A program made the translations under genes and the position numbers. Positions 36,771-45,835 of a stretch of DNA of 64,000 nucleotides are shown piece by piece (the first letter of the stretch is position 1; the number at the start of each line of letters is the position of its first letter). The notes beneath the pieces are model-generated. The model saw nothing but the letters and a program-made list of their open reading frames with translations. It made no database searches and was not told the origin of the DNA. Location of the stretch: positions 1-64,000 of the forward strand of contig NZ_FQZE01000015.1 of NCBI RefSeq assembly GCF_900141875.1, in the 5' to 3' direction. The DNA comes from Tangfeifania diversioriginum. Its GTDB lineage: Bacteria > Bacteroidota > Bacteroidia > Bacteroidales > Prolixibacteraceae.

Positions 36771-38663
36771 ATGAAGAATATGAAAAAAACGATAATCTAT
36801 TCGATAATGGCAATGATGCTGCTGTTTGCAACATCTTGCGAGGATGTGCTCGACCAGAAAGCCGTGGATGCCTTCAATGAGGAATCGGTTTTCGAGGACA
36901 TCAACTTAACCAAGGCCTACCTGGGCAGATGTTACGACTATATTGGTGTTGACAACAATATGCTGCTCGGGTTGCGGGAAGATATACTTGCCGGTGCCAC
37001 TGATGAGGTACTGTGTATTCACCGACCCGGAGAATATACTAACATAAAAGGAACCATGAGTCCCGACCAACTGGGCCATTTTGGGAATTGGCGATTTAAC
37101 TGGATAACATGGTCGTTATATGGCAATATTAAAAATGTGAACATTTTTCTGGCCAACATCGACAATGTTCCAATAGAAACATCCAGCGACGAAGTGCTCC
37201 TGCCGCGCATGAAAGGGGAAGCCTATTTTATCCGGGCGTTCGACTATGTGAACCTGATGCGTTCGTATGGTGGTGTGGTACTCATTGATGAGCCTTTCGA
37301 ACTCGATCAGGATTTCCTTTCTGTTCAACGTTCATCGATTGATGAAACCCTGGATTTCATTCTGGCTGATTTGGATCAAGCTATCTCCTTACTTCCAGAA
37401 AAAGACGGAATTGAGCAGGGACGTGCCACCAAAGGAGCCGCTGCAGCTTTGAAATCGAGAATTCTGAGCTGGAGTACCGGAATACTGATGAATGGGGGTT
37501 ATCAACCATCCAATCCGCTGGTTTCATTCCAGAGCGGTTCTCGGACGCAAAGGCTGGAAGCAGCCAAGACAGCTGCCAAAGCTGTAATCGATGGCCAACA
37601 CGGACATTACGCACTGGCAGGTACCACCGACGATCCTCCGGCAGAAATGACTGAAGAAGTGGTTATGCAGTACGCCGATAATTTCTTCAGCATTTTCACC
37701 CAAAAAGGAGAATGGAATGATGAAGCTATCTGGGGTGTCCAGCACTTGCAGTCGCAGGGTAATACCACCACCCAAAACCGCTGGTGGGGACCAAACGGTT
37801 ACCACAACTGGGGTAACAACGGCCCGAATGAGCCTGTTGTACGTAAGTTTGAAATGGCTAACGGTGAACCTTTCCAGTTTGACAAATACGATCCGGGAAA
37901 CACTACCGTGCGTGAATTTACAGCTGAAGAGCTGGCCGAAGATCCGGAAAGAAATCCTTACGTAGGCCGCGAACCGCGTTTCTACGCCACTGTATTTTTT
38001 GATGGTGCCCAGTGGATGCAACGGCCAAGTGACGGCCAGGGAATTGACCCGGAAGGCCGTATTCAAACCGGATATTTCATGAAACCCGCGCCCAATGAGG
38101 ATGAAATTGACCAGGCAGGGCTTGATACCAGGCAAAGTTTTATCGAATCGTGGAACGGAACCAAAAACGGGTACTACCTCAAAAAATACCAGGACCCGGC
38201 AACAGTTGGCCAGCACTTTAATAACGAAAACGCATGGATAGAAATGCGGTACGCTGAAGTTCTGCTCGACTATGCTGAAGCCTGCATTGAACTGGGCGGA
38301 GATAACCTTCAGGAAGGGCTGGATGCCCTGAATAGGGTTCGTAACCGTGCCGGATTGCCCGACAGGGTAACTTCCGATCAGGATCAGGCCAGGGAGTGGT
38401 ATCGCAAAGAACGCCAGCTCGAGATGTTTGCTGAAGGCGACCGCTGGTACATGATGCGCAAGTGGATGATTGCCGACGAGGTAATTGAAGATGTATATCA
38501 CATGAAAATTTACCATTATGCCGATGGCAGCAAAAAATGGTTCTACGACACAGCGCAAAGTGTGGACGACAGACAATGGAATGATTCATTCTACTGGCTG
38601 CCCATTTCAAGAACTGAAATGAACAAAGCACCGCAATTGCAACAAAATCCCGGTTATAATTAA
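36771..38663 (+). CDS. SusD/RagB-family surface lipoprotein
   Basis: 630 residues: lipoprotein signal peptide with lipobox ATSC, then the helical TPR-like SusD fold, typical segments being LTKAYLGRCYDYIG, GEAYFIRAFDYVNLMRSYGG and RYAEVLLDYAEACIELG, and a C-terminal LNRVRNRAGLP with WYRKERQLEMFAEGDRWYMMRKW. It caps the SusC transporter on the outer surface and binds its substrate. It follows susC by 21 bases. An internal ATG three codons later is possible. It ends 28 bases before a strong terminator. Confidence 0.96.
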   Translation: MKNMKKTIIYSIMAMMLLFATSCEDVLDQKAVDAFNEESVFEDINLTKAYLGRCYDYIGVDNNMLLGLREDILAGATDEVLCIHRPGEYTNIKGTMSPDQLGHFGNWRFNWITWSLYGNIKNVNIFLANIDNVPIETSSDEVLLPRMKGEAYFIRAFDYVNLMRSYGGVVLIDEPFELDQDFLSVQRSSIDETLDFILADLDQAISLLPEKDGIEQGRATKGAAAALKSRILSWSTGILMNGGYQPSNPLVSFQSGSRTQRLEAAKTAAKAVIDGQHGHYALAGTTDDPPAEMTEEVVMQYADNFFSIFTQKGEWNDEAIWGVQHLQSQGNTTTQNRWWGPNGYHNWGNNGPNEPVVRKFEMANGEPFQFDKYDPGNTTVREFTAEELAEDPERNPYVGREPRFYATVFFDGAQWMQRPSDGQGIDPEGRIQTGYFMKPAPNEDEIDQAGLDTRQSFIESWNGTKNGYYLKKYQDPATVGQHFNNENAWIEMRYAEVLLDYAEACIELGGDNLQEGLDALNRVRNRAGLPDRVTSDQDQAREWYRKERQLEMFAEGDRWYMMRKWMIADEVIEDVYHMKIYHYADGSKKWFYDTAQSVDDRQWNDSFYWLPISRTEMNKAPQLQQNPGYN

Positions 38664-38691
38664 CCAATAGTTTAGTTAAAATAAATTTAAG

Positions 38692-38719
38692 AAGACCGGT
38701 TCATTGAGCCGGTCTTTTT
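38692..38719 (+). terminator. Rho-independent terminator after susD
   Basis: An 8-bp stem AAGACCGG/CCGGTCTT with a 9-base loop followed by TTT(A). It closes the sigma/anti-sigma/susCD transcript. Confidence 0.8.
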
Positions 38720-38771
38720 AAATTGTACCAATTCATTTAGTAAAAAACACAATAAGAATAAAACCAGAAAC

Positions 38772-39955
38772 ATGATTAAATTCAAACTTTCCACGATGAT
38801 GCTCCTCCAATACATGATGTACGCCGTTTGGTGGGTCCCACTGGCCGCTTACCTCACAAACCTCGAAGTTGGGAGCACCCAAAAAGCGCTTATTCTAAGC
38901 TCAATGGCCATTGGCTGCATGGCCTCGCCCCTGGTGGGTATGCTGGCCGACCGCTTTTTTGCCGCGCAAAAAGTGCTGGCGGGTTTGAATTTTATTCATG
39001 CTGCCATGCTGCTCTGGGCAGGAACTACCAACAACCCCAATATTTTATTCCTCTGCCTGCTGCTGGGCATGCTGGCCTATATGCCTTCGTGGAGCCTCAC
39101 AAGCGCCATTCCATGGCACACCTGCCATCGGAAGAATTCCCGAAAATCAGGGTATTTGGCTCCATCGGATGGGTGGCATCAGGTATTTTCAGTATCATTT
39201 TCATCCGGTTTTTAAACACCGACTTCGACGGAACCAACATCCCGTTTTATTGCGGTGCCGGTGTAAGTTTCATTGCGGCATTTACCAACCTTGGCCTGCC
39301 CAACACACCACCTTTGGCAAAAGGGCAAAAAGCCACGCTCATAGATGCATTCGGACTGGGCACCGTGCAATTAATGAAAAACAAGAATTTCGCCATTTTC
39401 ATCGTTCTCTCCTTCCTGTCGATGATCCCGTTTGCCATGTACTATTCCTATTTTTCGGAATTCCTTCTTTTCATCGATACAAAATATATTTCAGTTACCA
39501 TTAACTGGGGCGTACTCTTCGAAATGGGTTTCATGCTGCTTGTACCGGTGGCCATTAAAAAATTCGGGTTACGCAAAACCATGATTTACGGACTGGTGGC
39601 ATTGGTTATCCGCTACCTGTCATTTTACGCAGGTGGTGTGATTACCCAGCCCTGGATGTATTACATCGGTATTCTGATTCACGGGCTGATTTTCGGTTTC
39701 TTTTATGTGGGCGGACAAATTTACATCGACAAAAAAGCACCCAAACATCTGAAGTCGCAGGCGCAGGGTTTTATTTTCCTGGTCACTTTTGGACTGGGGC
39801 TGCTCGCTGGCAACTTCCTTTGTGCCAAACTAATCGACTATTATCATACTGATGCAGGATATAACTGGGATGCCATCTGGGCCGTTACAACAATATTCTC
39901 GGCAGTACTGCTTGTTCTTTTTGTTATATTTTTCAGAAATAAAGATGTGGATTAA
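38772..39955 (+). pseudogene. MFS permease (nucleoside:H+ symporter-like) broken by a 1-base frameshift
   Basis: The first ~113 codons (MIKFKLSTMMLLQYMMYAVW ... MPSWSLTSAI) read in one frame. From about 39111 the family sequence continues one frame earlier (MAHLPSEEFPKIRVFGSIGW to the C-terminus at 39955). One base is missing at about 39110 (ATT-CC-ATG instead of ATT-NCC-ATG, as SAI-x-MAH needs one more codon base). The combined product would be about 394 residues with 12 helices, matching PF03825 (Nuc_H_symport). No slippery heptamer is at the junction. It is a recent inactivation or a sequencing error. Confidence 0.8.
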
Positions 39956-39964
39956 ACATTTTCC

Positions 39965-41743
39965 TTATTTGAAAAACAGGTAAAACCAGAAAGTATCGGA
40001 AAAGTCGCGGTAAAGTGCCCGATGTGCTCGCTCCCGTGATGAGCTGTTTTGCTGAAAAACCTGGTAATACCGCCTGAAGCGCTGCTCAATCTGCGGATCG
40101 ATTCCCAGATACCCCAACTCGGGAAAAGGTCCCATTTGCAGTTGTTTGTACCCTGCTGCAGCCTCCTGTATATGGCGGGGAATTCTCCTGTACCCGGATT
40201 TTTCGAGCAACGGCAGATTTTCAACGATGCCTTCAATATCTTTTTGTAGCAGCTGCCAGGCAAACTGGTATTCCAGTGCAAAAAGATGGGTTGAATCGGT
40301 GGATACAATTTGCCGGAGGTTGGCCGCCGGATTATCCGAAAGCACAAAAAAATCGGATTCCGGTTTCATCCGTTTCTTTTCGCCCAGCTCGGGATGGGCA
40401 TCAACAGCTTCATCGTCAAACAGCAATTTTTCATAAGCACGGGCTTCTTGTCGGTAAAAAATTGTTTGCTTTAGCGTGTGAATGTATTTCTGGGCTACCT
40501 CATAATTCCCGTTAATCAATTCTGTTTTTATCAGCATTTTCAACCCTTCGGGAGTGTAGCCGCGCATTACCATGTATTCGTAAGCCCAGCGCTGTGCTTC
40601 GTTAATTATTCCTACCGTGTAATAAAAGTAACCGCCGCGCTTTAAAACTTCGCCTACCATTTCCCACTCGAGGAATAGCGTTCCGCCATTTGGATCCTGC
40701 GGGAATTCAAAAAGCCGATCGGTAAGCTGTCCGGTTTCGGCAAGTGCAATATTATTCAGGAAAATAGTAAGTCTGTTTGTGGATGGAAATGCCTCATTAA
40801 AAGCAATCAGTTTTTCGTATTGCTGTTTGTAAAACAGTTCTTCCACATGAAAATAGTGACTGTTCTTTTTGTCGATTTTGGGAACAAGTGCAAACGCCAA
40901 ACCAATCAAAATAATAAACGGTACAAACTGAACCCAGTTGATTTTTTTTTTCTTTTTATTCTGAAGACTACTAATTTTAAATTTTGAGAGAACCGGAAGC
41001 AGCAGAATAATGAAAACAAGGACAGCAAGTTCTTTTAACTGCATTCCTGTTTGTTGCGCTTCAATGGGATAAACCAGCAGATTGGCGGGTGTTTGATAGA
41101 ACAGAAATTCCATTGAGATGAAAAAAGCGGCTGCGCTTAAAACCAGCACCAACACTATTTTTTTCCACCAGTGCTCATTTCTTTCTATTACCAAATGCAC
41201 TGCAAACAGCACCAGAAAAATCCATGAAAAGCCACCGGTTAAAATGTACCAACCCGGAAACAGGAGCACCGGAATCCACTCCAGCCTCTTTCTGAAAAAA
41301 CGTAAAGTGAGATAGAAAAACAATAACTGCAGAAAGATTCCAAGATTGTTAACTGCAGCATACTGGTAGTTGGCCTGCAGGTAAACCATTCCCGCTCCAA
41401 TTAAAAATGGGAAAACAGGTGCCGGCTTTCCTGTTTTGATTTTAGCAATCCGGGCCACCAAAAGAACCGAGGCGAAAATAATCAGCCCCATCAGTACCGG
41501 TCCTGTAAATTTGTGGTAATAGAAAGCCGATACCAAACTTCCGAGGTATTCCAAAAAGCCGCCCGGCTGATCGAAATGTTCTTTTAAATACGAAAAAGAC
41601 ACCAAAAACAGCGATGTTTTTTCCTGATAAAAGAAGATATAGTTGGCAAACCAGTAGAAGTAGAATACTGTTCCGGTGAAAAAAAGCAGGTAAGGCAAGA
41701 GGTGTAAAAATCGGCTGGTTTTCAGGTTAGTTGTTCTCATCAA
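39965..41743 (-). CDS. DUF6057-type membrane protein
   Basis: 592 residues. About ten hydrophobic helices occupy residues 15-295 (first LLPYLLFFTGTVFYFYWFA; the helices are rich in Leu, Val and Phe). A ~290-residue soluble helical domain (TPR-like spacing, about 305-592) follows. It matches the Bacteroidota family DUF6057 in architecture. Function is unknown; the multi-helix membrane part plus soluble tail suggest a glycan- or lipid-linked transferase or translocation role (inference). It is the last gene of a four-gene minus operon (10-base gap to the cytochrome/PD40 gene). Confidence 0.75.
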   Translation of the reverse strand: MMRTTNLKTSRFLHLLPYLLFFTGTVFYFYWFANYIFFYQEKTSLFLVSFSYLKEHFDQPGGFLEYLGSLVSAFYYHKFTGPVLMGLIIFASVLLVARIAKIKTGKPAPVFPFLIGAGMVYLQANYQYAAVNNLGIFLQLLFFYLTLRFFRKRLEWIPVLLFPGWYILTGGFSWIFLVLFAVHLVIERNEHWWKKIVLVLVLSAAAFFISMEFLFYQTPANLLVYPIEAQQTGMQLKELAVLVFIILLLPVLSKFKISSLQNKKKKKINWVQFVPFIILIGLAFALVPKIDKKNSHYFHVEELFYKQQYEKLIAFNEAFPSTNRLTIFLNNIALAETGQLTDRLFEFPQDPNGGTLFLEWEMVGEVLKRGGYFYYTVGIINEAQRWAYEYMVMRGYTPEGLKMLIKTELINGNYEVAQKYIHTLKQTIFYRQEARAYEKLLFDDEAVDAHPELGEKKRMKPESDFFVLSDNPAANLRQIVSTDSTHLFALEYQFAWQLLQKDIEGIVENLPLLEKSGYRRIPRHIQEAAAGYKQLQMGPFPELGYLGIDPQIEQRFRRYYQVFQQNSSSRERAHRALYRDFSDTFWFYLFFK

Positions 41744-41753
41744 ACTAAATCAT

Positions 41754-43229
41754 TTATTTCTCAATTTCTGCCCATTGGGCCTGTAAAGCCTGGCTTTCGG
41801 CGGTTCTCCGCAGCTGACCCGGGGTAAATGAAATTTCAGTAGTTGCAAACTCTGGTATGTTGAATGTTTTTATGAACCGACTGTAAAACAGGGGATCTTC
41901 CTGTGGCACCACAAACGGTTTCCCGGCAATCCCGTTTTCGTCCACCCAGGCAATGTATGGCCTTGCCGAAAGCCCGTCGCCGCGCTTGCTGCTATACATC
42001 AGCCATCTTCCGTTCGACGACCACGAATGGTAACTTTCGGTAAAATCACTGTTTACATTTTCCATTTCCGATACAGAAAAATCGGCAAGATCAACGGAAT
42101 ACAAATCGGCTTCTTTATGCCAAATTGGGAAACAGCCGTAATCGTGCAGCGTAAAAACAAGTGATTTACCATCGGGTGAAATGCGCGGAAAAGAGACACT
42201 GGAATTTTCAGCCGATGCATCAAAAACAAGCTCAGTCTCCCCGAATTTACGGGTTTCAGGTTGAAAGGAAACCCGGCACAAATTGTATTTAATGTCCCGG
42301 TAATCGTATTCTTCGCCAATCTGGGCGGCACGGCAAAAATAGAGATATTTTCCGTCGGGCGACCATTCCGGGTAGGTGTCCATAAATTGTCCGTCATTGC
42401 CAACCGGCACATCCATCATCTCGTTTGTTTGGGTATCGTACATTACCAGCGATGAATTCAGGTCGGAAACCTCGATTTTTTTCGATTCAGCAGCATGAAA
42501 CTGCTGCACCACTTTATTCGACGAAAAAGCCACGAAGTTGCCCGATGGATGCCAGCGCGGGTAAACCGCCCCATTTTCCATCTCTTTTGTTTTCAGGTTC
42601 ACTTTTTGTAACTCGCCGTTATCCCAGAAATAGGTGCCACCATGCGAGCCCCGCACGTGAAACAAAAATTTTTCTGTATTCTGATTGGTGAACGAGTGGC
42701 AGTTTACACAGTTCTGTTCCAGCACGTTGTTTTCAACCACTGTTTTTTCCTGAAAGCTGGAAAGATTACGCTGAACAATACTGATTTCAGTCCAGCTTTC
42801 GTAACCCGGGTGCAAAAGCCGGTAATACAAAAAAGGATCTACTCCGGCATCAGTCACAGTTTGGTTAAACGACTGAAACTTGCGCCATTCATCATCATTT
42901 TCGGTATAAACAGTATAAACCAATTGCCTGCTCCGGTTTTGTTCCAGCAATTTTTTCCACTTTTTTTCATTAAACTGAATTTTCCCGTTTTTGGAAGAAG
43001 CAGTAAGTGAGGAACCGTTAGCTCCTTCCACCACCACAAAAAAGGCATCGCCTTTTTCTTCAACAAAAAAATTGAGCGGCGCAATATTGAAAGGGATGGT
43101 AATTGCTGAATAATCGGGTTCAATAGCTGGATTTCGTTCCATTGAGATGCTGTCCTCCTCCGGCACCGTTGCACAGGCACCGAGTAAATAAATCAGCATA
43201 AAATAATATATCAGGTGTTTCAGTTTCAT
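41754..43229 (-). CDS. PD40 beta-propeller lipoprotein with a c-type haem motif
   Basis: 491 residues. Lipoprotein signal (lipobox LGAC). An N-terminal domain (about 25-160) includes residues resembling a carbohydrate-type beta fold. A CVNCH sequence (C-x-x-C-H, about residues 173-177) is the covalent haem c attachment site. WD40-like PD40 blades follow (YPRWHPSGNFVAFSSNK, YPEWSPDGKYLYFCR, FPRISPDGKSLVFTL), forming a TolB-like propeller. Co-occurrence of one haem site and a propeller suggests a periplasmic electron-transfer or oxidoreductase subunit. It lies between two related genes in the operon. Confidence 0.85.
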   Translation of the reverse strand: MKLKHLIYYFMLIYLLGACATVPEEDSISMERNPAIEPDYSAITIPFNIAPLNFFVEEKGDAFFVVVEGANGSSLTASSKNGKIQFNEKKWKKLLEQNRSRQLVYTVYTENDDEWRKFQSFNQTVTDAGVDPFLYYRLLHPGYESWTEISIVQRNLSSFQEKTVVENNVLEQNCVNCHSFTNQNTEKFLFHVRGSHGGTYFWDNGELQKVNLKTKEMENGAVYPRWHPSGNFVAFSSNKVVQQFHAAESKKIEVSDLNSSLVMYDTQTNEMMDVPVGNDGQFMDTYPEWSPDGKYLYFCRAAQIGEEYDYRDIKYNLCRVSFQPETRKFGETELVFDASAENSSVSFPRISPDGKSLVFTLHDYGCFPIWHKEADLYSVDLADFSVSEMENVNSDFTESYHSWSSNGRWLMYSSKRGDGLSARPYIAWVDENGIAGKPFVVPQEDPLFYSRFIKTFNIPEFATTEISFTPGQLRRTAESQALQAQWAEIEK

Positions 43230-43257
43230 ATCAATAGGTTCTGTTCCCCAAAAAGTA

Positions 43258-44757
43258 TTAATACGTAAAACTTACAAAAGCCACTTTTTTTGAATCGGGG
43301 CTCCATGAGGGGACATTAAGCGTTCCCTGGCCGCCGTACAAAAAGGCAACCGTTTTGATTTCGCCACCGTTTACCGGCATTAACCGCAACATCACCCTTT
43401 TGTTGTGTGGATGCGAGCCGGCCGGAACTTCAGGAGGATAAGAGATCATAATCAGCCAATTGCCGTCGGGCGACGGATGTGCAAACCAGTTCTGGAACGC
43501 ATCGTCTGTCACCTGTTCCTTGTCTGAGCCATCGGGTTTCATCCGCCAGATTTCCATGGTTCCGCTGCGCACCGAGTTGAAATAAATGTATTTACCATCC
43601 GGTGAATATTCCGGCCCGTCGTCCAGTCCTTCGGCAGTGGTCAGCCGAATTTCTTCGCCGCCGTTTACCGGAATTTTATACACATCGTAATTTCCTCCAC
43701 GCTCCGCACAATAGGTCAGCCATTTATCATCGGGCGACCAGCCGTGCCAGTAAGACGGCCCGTTGGGTGTGACCCGAAACGGGGTACCTCCTTCAACCGG
43801 AACCGTGTAAATAATGGAATGGTGCTGGCCGTTATCTTCAGTACTGCTGCTTATTGCCAGTGTTTTGCCATCGAAAGAAATTCCGTGATCGTTGTTGTTG
43901 TCCGTCACATCTCCGGTGTTAATCAATTCCGGTGTTCGTTTCTTCAAATCGAATTTATACAATTTCCCGCCGGAATTATAAACCAGAAATTTTCCGTTAC
44001 GCGACCAGTTGGGCGCCTCAATATGGGTTTCGGTTTCGTAAATCACTTCGCGAATGCCCGACCCGATGTCGATGATTTCGAGCCTGCCGGGCGAAGGACT
44101 TTGATAACCGTCAACATCTTCGGCTGCCGGTTTTTCAAACCGGACATTCCAAAATTTCGCTTTTTCTTTCACCTCTTCGTTGTGGGAACTCACAAACATC
44201 CCCACGCGAACCGAAGGCGACATAGCCAGGACAACCCGCCCCACCTCAACCAGCGGTACACCATTTTTCGAAGCCCTGAAAATGTATTCTTTCCCTTTTC
44301 GCTCTATCTGGATAAAATCAGGTGCACTCATTTCAGAAGTAATTTCCTGGGTTTCGCCGCCAGGTTTGTTGCGGAATTGCAACGACGTGAGGCCATCCCC
44401 ATGAATGGCAGCGTCCATATAAACAGCATCTTCCTCCTTAGAATTCCGGATCATCAATCCCATTTTCCGGTGCGGATCAACACCTTCGCCTACAAATGCT
44501 GGCCTGGCAGAAAAAATAAAATCACCTTCAGCTTCCTGCGAAACAAAGTAAAACTCATCGCGTTCGAACCAGATGTTGTATCCGGCTCCCTCAACTGTGA
44601 AAGACTGATCTTTTTTGTTGAAAACAAAATCCCCTTTCAATTTGGGGTTGCCAATATTATCGCCTTCAAAATTCTGAAACATTTGCTGGGCATTTAAATT
44701 TACTGAAAACACCAAAAACAAAATTAGCAGGTTAATTGAATCAATTTTCATTTTCAT
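43258..44757 (-). CDS. Secreted PD40 beta-propeller protein with concanavalin-like N-terminal domain
   Basis: 499 residues: signal peptide (ends VNLNAQ), an N-terminal laminin-G/DUF1349-like beta-sandwich (about 25-205, DFVFNKKDQSFTVEGAGYNI, VYMDAAIHGDGLTSLQF), then six or so PD40/TolB blades (APNWSRNGKFLVYNSGGKLY, WSPDDKWLTYC, YSPDGKYIYFNSV, HPSPDGNWLIM, SWSPDSKKVAF). Likely a periplasmic or surface carbohydrate-binding/sensing protein; not a proven enzyme. It sits 27 bases after the GntR regulator and before the haem-PD40 gene in the same operon. Confidence 0.85.
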   Translation of the reverse strand: MKMKIDSINLLILFLVFSVNLNAQQMFQNFEGDNIGNPKLKGDFVFNKKDQSFTVEGAGYNIWFERDEFYFVSQEAEGDFIFSARPAFVGEGVDPHRKMGLMIRNSKEEDAVYMDAAIHGDGLTSLQFRNKPGGETQEITSEMSAPDFIQIERKGKEYIFRASKNGVPLVEVGRVVLAMSPSVRVGMFVSSHNEEVKEKAKFWNVRFEKPAAEDVDGYQSPSPGRLEIIDIGSGIREVIYETETHIEAPNWSRNGKFLVYNSGGKLYKFDLKKRTPELINTGDVTDNNNDHGISFDGKTLAISSSTEDNGQHHSIIYTVPVEGGTPFRVTPNGPSYWHGWSPDDKWLTYCAERGGNYDVYKIPVNGGEEIRLTTAEGLDDGPEYSPDGKYIYFNSVRSGTMEIWRMKPDGSDKEQVTDDAFQNWFAHPSPDGNWLIMISYPPEVPAGSHPHNKRVMLRLMPVNGGEIKTVAFLYGGQGTLNVPSWSPDSKKVAFVSFTY

Positions 44758-44784
44758 TTATAGGTTTTATTTAAATATTCAGAA

Positions 44785-45783
44785 TTACAATGACTCCCTC
44801 AAAGTTAATAAAGTTGGTAACACTTTCTGAATCGGCTGTTTATTTTTCACGAACTCTGCTGCCAATCCACCCATTTTTTCAAAATCGGTTGAAATAACGG
44901 ATATTCCGCCACCGACAATTTGCTTCATGGGAGAGTCGTTATAGGAAAGCACCCCAACATCCTGCCCGAGTTTAAGTTTGTTTGCCCGGCATTTTTTTAT
45001 CACCTCCACCAAATCGGCATCGCGAATTACAAACCAGGCCTGTCCCTTTTTTAACGGAACAGCATTCACACGGTTTATTTTTCTGAATGTGATTTGATGG
45101 TTTTCGCAAAATCGTTTTACAGCTGTAACTGATTCAGCCGGGTGAGGCGTGTCTTTTTCCGAATAAACCATTATCAGCTGGTCGTATTTTCTTATCTGCG
45201 GTCCCCCTTCTTCAAGGCATTGCAAAACCGCCCGATTGAAATCCTGAACCAAATAATTTCTGTTTCTTCCGGAAGGGTTGTCCATGTCGAGAACAAGCAA
45301 TTTATTGGGATCGATTTTATCCAAAACCGGAGAAATGGTGCGGTGGTCGATGTTCATAACAATGTACATACTGTAACGTCCCAGGCTGTTTTGAATCAAC
45401 TGATTAAAAACTTCTTCGTTGTAATGATGAAACAACAAATCCACCGAATAGGATTCGGGCAGATTTTTGCGGAACGACTGATACAACTGCTCTTTGAACG
45501 CGCTAAAATCGTCGAGCAGCAAAAAAACCTTGTATGTTTCGTTGGCCACAAAATAGCCTTTTGTGGGTGCCGATTCAATTACGGTCCGTTTTTTCAGGAT
45601 GCTGTACGCCTTAAAAACCGTGTCGCGCGAAAAACCACTCTGGCTACTCAACTGATTTACCGAAGGAAGTGTGTCCCCTTCCTTCATCCTCCCATTGCTG
45701 ATGGCTTCGGTGATGGAATGCACCAACTGCTGGATTTTGGTTTGCCCGGCTTGTTTAGTGATATATAATTCAGATATTTTCAT
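44785..45783 (-). CDS. GntR-family regulator with LacI-like sugar-binding domain
   Basis: 332 residues. An N-terminal GntR winged helix (about 1-75: SEAISNGRMKEGDTLPSVNQ-type region with FSRDTVFKAYSILKKR) is followed by a periplasmic-binding-protein-like domain (about 80-330). The latter is found in Bacteroidota fucose/rhamnose/xylose regulators and binds a monosaccharide. It is divergent in function from fucI, from which it is separated by a terminator hairpin, yet lies just downstream of it. It probably controls the PD40 operon and perhaps fucI. Confidence 0.9.
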   Translation of the reverse strand: MKISELYITKQAGQTKIQQLVHSITEAISNGRMKEGDTLPSVNQLSSQSGFSRDTVFKAYSILKKRTVIESAPTKGYFVANETYKVFLLLDDFSAFKEQLYQSFRKNLPESYSVDLLFHHYNEEVFNQLIQNSLGRYSMYIVMNIDHRTISPVLDKIDPNKLLVLDMDNPSGRNRNYLVQDFNRAVLQCLEEGGPQIRKYDQLIMVYSEKDTPHPAESVTAVKRFCENHQITFRKINRVNAVPLKKGQAWFVIRDADLVEVIKKCRANKLKLGQDVGVLSYNDSPMKQIVGGGISVISTDFEKMGGLAAEFVKNKQPIQKVLPTLLTLRESL

Positions 45784-45789
45784 TTTTAA

Positions 45790-45827
45790 AAACCAGTCAT
45801 AGCCTCACTTAGAGTGAGACTATGACT
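45790..45827 (-). terminator. Terminator/palindrome between fucI and the GntR gene
   Basis: AGTCATAG-c-CTCACT and AGTGAG-a-CTATGACT form a 14-bp stem with one mismatch and a 3-base loop. On the minus strand it is followed by TTTTT (reading GGTTTTTAAAA), giving a rho-independent terminator after fucI. The palindrome could also be a regulator-binding site. Confidence 0.8.
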
Positions 45828-45835
45828 TGAGAATT

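Noticed and set aside
39111-39955. Programmed frameshift in the MFS permease
   Set aside because: No slippery heptamer or stem-loop at the junction; a single missing base explains it better.
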